NCBI GenBank assembly: GCA_963402885.1 | Contig: OY727103.1 | Location: 18,130,085 to 18,194,084, forward strand | DNA length: 64,000 bases | Reading direction: 5' to 3' | From: Antedon bifida | Lineage: Eukaryota; Echinodermata; Crinoidea; Comatulida; Antedonidae | Shown: positions 60,441-64,000 of the stretch, in pieces | Layout: each line of letters opens with the position of its first letter | How positions within the stretch are numbered: position 1 is the stretch's first letter | Translations under genes and position numbers: made by a program | Notes under the pieces: generated by a model | The model's database searches: none | What the model was told of the DNA's origin: nothing | What the model saw: the letters and a program-made list of their open reading frames with translations, nothing else

Positions 60441-62205
60441 CCTATTATATTAATCCAAAGGCAAATTACTGAAAAAATGACAATGCTGTGGGTATCAGTG
60501 GCTGGATTTCAATGAGACAAAAAAAAAAAAGCAAAAGACTAAATCAAAACGATAAAGTAAAACAGCCAGAAAAATTAGCAGAGCTTTTAACCTATTATAT
60601 TAGAAATTCATTTCGTTATAATATTTTGTAATGTACATTATATTATTTAGTATTTCACACCTGATTGTATTCTTTTAAATTGATTGATTGGTTAATTACG
60701 CATAAAAAGAAAAACAATAGAATTAGGCCCGGGTCTTTACATCATATGGGTGATTGATATGTTCATTGCGTTTTTCAAGGGGTTTTCCACAATTAGGTCA
60801 ATTATAATTTTGCGTAGTCTTAATTATAGTTTGTGTATTTCCATATTTAGTATTATTAAGAATCTTCAATTCCATGTACGTAATTTATATGGATATTCGT
60901 AGTAATTGCAGATGTTCCCTAATTCGTGACCTATGCCTACTTCAGAGTGTATCGTATACTGTATATAAGGTAGTTTATCATTATTAGTCAACAATATGTT
61001 GGTAATCATACTACAAAATTACAGTATTTGATGAAATGTCACATGGGAATTCAAAGCTTCATTTATTTTATATCATTCTTTCATTTATCAATAATAACTG
61101 GGCCATATTCAAATTGAAATGAATTTCTAACCTATATAGAGCAGGTCAAAATTGAGTGAGGGCATAGTGCAACTACTGATCGGGGGCGCATTATAGCCTG
61201 ACACTATAAGTATAATTCCTGACTTACATATTTTGTCTAATTCAAAGTATACTGTAGTAAGTGCAATTTTCGTAGACCTATAGCAGGTATTTTTTTTCTT
61301 TATCCCCAACCATGGTGGGGCTAAGGTCCTGTAGATTTTTTGTATTTAGGCAGACAGGGTGTAAGGGTGTATATGGGTTCTTGCACCAGGTAACAGAAAA
61401 TGATTATCTTTGCACCCTCTGACTTAAGGCCTCTGTTATATGACTGGTTCCGCTCCCGAATCCCTTGACGGCACCAGTCAATGGATGCTTTTTCACACCC
61501 ATGTTAAAAAAAAAAGAAGCCGCCTAAACTTTAATTTTCTTTAAGAGTGGGAGTTGTCTTCAAGGGCTTGCTTTGTCTATACGACACATATCTACAATAT
61601 AAATAACTTTATCTTGCAAAGAGAAATCTATTATTTATACTGTAATAATAAGCATAATTGCCTACACTGTTTTCGATGATTAAAGTATACATAATTTATA
61701 CAGATAACAAACTTTGTGTGAAATTTGTAAATTCTCATGGTAGTCTACAAAGGCCTGACACGCCTACATTTCTACAACTTTCTGATTGTGTGACGATGCA
61801 GGGTGAAAGAAAGAATAATGAAATTTTATTTTAAACAATCACCACATGGTACAGTAGATGAAAAAATGGAACAGCAATCTGAAAGCATACAATTTACAGC
61901 AAAAGGTATATGATATGGCAAAAATTTAAATGACAATAGGTGGTCGAGAGATTTAAAAAAAATGTTCATTGGAGTATTAAAACGTCAGGGGAAAAGTCCC
62001 CTGGTTTAGCACTCCCAAGAGGCCATCCAACGCTGGGTAGTTGCAGTAGGGTTGCTCATGCTCTGGGGCCCTGGATTTAGCCAGTGAGTGGTTGTAGCCA
62101 TCAGGCCACTTGTGTTCATGTTTATGGATTACAATCCCTCACGAAACTCATGGTTTTCACCTATTATATTCCAGGTAGACGAAAATATTTAATGCAAATA
62201 TTATC
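60441..62205. other. gene-free stretch with repeat fragments
   Basis: No gene is seen. About 61300-61510 contains CCAACCATGGTGGGGCTAAGG and CACCAGTCAATGG. The first resembles CACCATGGTTGGGGCTGAGG inside the hAT-like element at about 13935. It is probably the remains of a dispersed repeat. Confidence 0.45.
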
Positions 62206-62349
62206 TAAAGCTCTGTCTACACTATCAAACTAGTTTGACAAAAAAAAGTGTGATGTGCCCAAATAATATGGTAGTGACATCATTGTGTCCGTATATGGGC
62301 ACATCACATTTTTTTTGTCACATAAATTTGATAATGTAGACAGCTTTTA
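62206..62349. mobile_element. TA-flanked MITE, copy 2 (CTCTGTCTACACTATCAAAC family)
   Basis: The left end TAAAGCTCTGTCTACACTAT pairs with the right end ATAATGTAGACAGCTTTTA. The internal GTGATGTGCCCA and TGGGCACATCACA are complementary. The whole element is a near-palindrome of 144 bases with TA at both edges. Confidence 0.8.
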
Positions 62350-64000
62350 GTAAACAGTGTGTAAAAATGATTATCTTTATCGATGAATGACGACAATACA
62401 ATATGGTTTTTATCTAATACAGTAGTTCTATTGACAATGTTTTTATGTCTTTTTTTCTGATAGGAAAAATTTATAATTTATTATTATATTATTATTATGT
62501 ATCTTCATCGTTTTCTACCCATTTTATATAAATAGTAAAATGCAAAGGTTTCGAAATTTATGGTAAGACATGGTGTATATAACTATATAATGAATATTTT
62601 TTATTTTGAAATGGACAGTAATAAACTCATCCAAAAATAGGAAGAAATTAGAAAAAGAGTTAAGTTCAAAATGAAAAAATGACCAATGCGGTGGGGAGAT
62701 AATTTTTTATGCTAGAGAGAAATAAATTATCAAAGGATTAGTTTCTTTGTTAAATCTACGGTTCCATCTCATAAAAACACAATCAATCTTTCAAGCTATG
62801 AAATATTTTTACTTATAAACATTCAATATTACACATAATCCTGTGTAGTTTTAAATTACACAGGATAGATTCTATTTGTATGTAAATTCGTCCCGTGATA
62901 TTGTTTTAAAATCAATTTTGCATATATGTACTTATCTGGATTTAATATCTCGGATTGAATGCGAACGTACAGATTGCTTTTATATCGTGTTTGTAATTTA
63001 CAAACTTATGATGGTTTCCTATAGGCAAAAATAAATGGATCAATCATCATTGTTTAATATTTGTTAGTGTACATGGTGGTCTGGTGGTAGAACAAGTTAG
63101 TTCGGATAAGAACTATAAACCATAGATCCAGTATCCACAAAATGCTTGTGTCAATTTAGAATCTGTACATCTTTCGAGATGCATGGGTACTATTTCACAA
63201 ACAGCCACTATCGTGAACAAGAGAGCATCTGAATTGAATGGACAAAGGCATATAAAAACAGCTTAATATTTCTTAATTTACCTCCGCCACGGAGGTATAT
63301 GTAGTCGATCGTGTGTGTTTTTAGATAAATGAAATTCCATGTGAAAATAGAATTTCATATTTCACCGAATGAAATTGCATCACACAAATATAAAAACATT
63401 CATTATTTGTTTTATACTACGTAACATCTAGTAGATTTGTGTAATTGCTATTGTTCTGATCTTGTGTTGTGAAGAGAGATTGCGTCATGCTACTGCTATT
63501 GGATTTCACACAGATTTGTTTTTGTAAGAGATTTTTATTTTGTAGATAAAAATATGAAAAAAAGTACTATCTATATGATTGTTAAATAGTATGCACTATT
63601 GCACATCACGTGACCCACAATTGTCTAATAATAGAACTACAGGAATTTCTTTATGTGTTAATAATATTTATCTAATATGCTAATTACATTGTATTGATAA
63701 ATGTTAACATGCATCTTCTGATGATGTCTTTCTGAAGGTTATAACAAACAGAGTATCAAATTAATATTTTGCTATTTGAAGAGACATTTTTTAATATGTT
63801 TACCTTGTATTGCTATAAATAGCAGAAAAAACATAACATGTATTTGTATTCTGTTTTTAAAGGATCTTAAACTAGAGACATGCAAACAAACAACATGCTG
63901 GATAAACAATGTCAGATCAATTTTTAACAAATTTAGTTCTCATGAAATTAAAAAGAGGATCTTACTGTCAAATTGTGCATAATAAAAACATAGAGGAATA
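62350..64000. other. gene-free stretch to the window end
   Basis: No gene is seen. CCTCCGCCACGGAGGTATAT at about 63281 is a short palindrome of dispersed-repeat style. An open frame at 63776-63982 matches nothing I know. Confidence 0.45.

Overview
This window is animal nuclear DNA. It is AT-rich, has spliced genes with GT-AG introns, and is crowded with transposon debris, MITEs and minisatellites. The only intact genes I can support are six tandem minus-strand copies of a four-exon gene between about 7.4 and 43.3 kb. Each encodes a family-29 (GT29) sialyltransferase of the alpha-2,8 (ST8Sia) type: a short cytoplasmic tail, one membrane anchor, a short stem, sialylmotifs L, S, III and VS, and the four cysteines of the two ST8Sia disulfides. 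The organism is probably an invertebrate deuterostome. An echinoderm is my best guess, from the lineage-specific ST8Sia expansion and the general style of the repeats, but this is inference.

Layout: 1-7.4 kb holds repeats only (a LINE tail, a 316-bp inverted-repeat element, a probable 2.6-kb hAT-like element). 7.4-10.9 kb is gene 1. 10.9-17.1 kb is a transposon graveyard: minisatellites, a LINE endonuclease fragment, a broken piggyBac transposase split by a 1.5-kb hAT-like insertion, and a LINE reverse-transcriptase fragment. A decayed exon-3 copy lies at 17.2 kb and gene 2 at 17.8-20.9 kb. Then come two near-identical blocks, A (genes 3 and 4, about 22.9-34.6 kb) and B (genes 5 and 6, about 35.0-46.3 kb). 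From 46.3 to 64 kb I see no gene, only AT-rich repeats and MITEs.

All 18 introns interrupt the reading frame in phase 2, so all exons join in frame and the six predicted proteins are 333-346 residues. They are probably type II Golgi enzymes acting on glycans in parallel. Their acceptor specificity cannot be read from the sequence.

The most informative features come from comparing paralogues. (1) 75 bp of sialylmotif L are identical in all six genes, silent sites included, although the flanking sequence has diverged. (2) Gene 5 is a mosaic: gene-3-like over most of its length, gene-1-like in its last codons and 3' flank. (3) Blocks A and B give before-and-after pictures of transposon insertions: a 1,088-bp fold-back element with 21-bp repeat arms (6-bp target duplication), a 764-bp PIF/Harbinger-like element (TAA duplication) and a 33-bp palindromic insert (6-bp duplication). 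(4) Gene 1 has lost the usual asparagine of the GNGG core of motif L.
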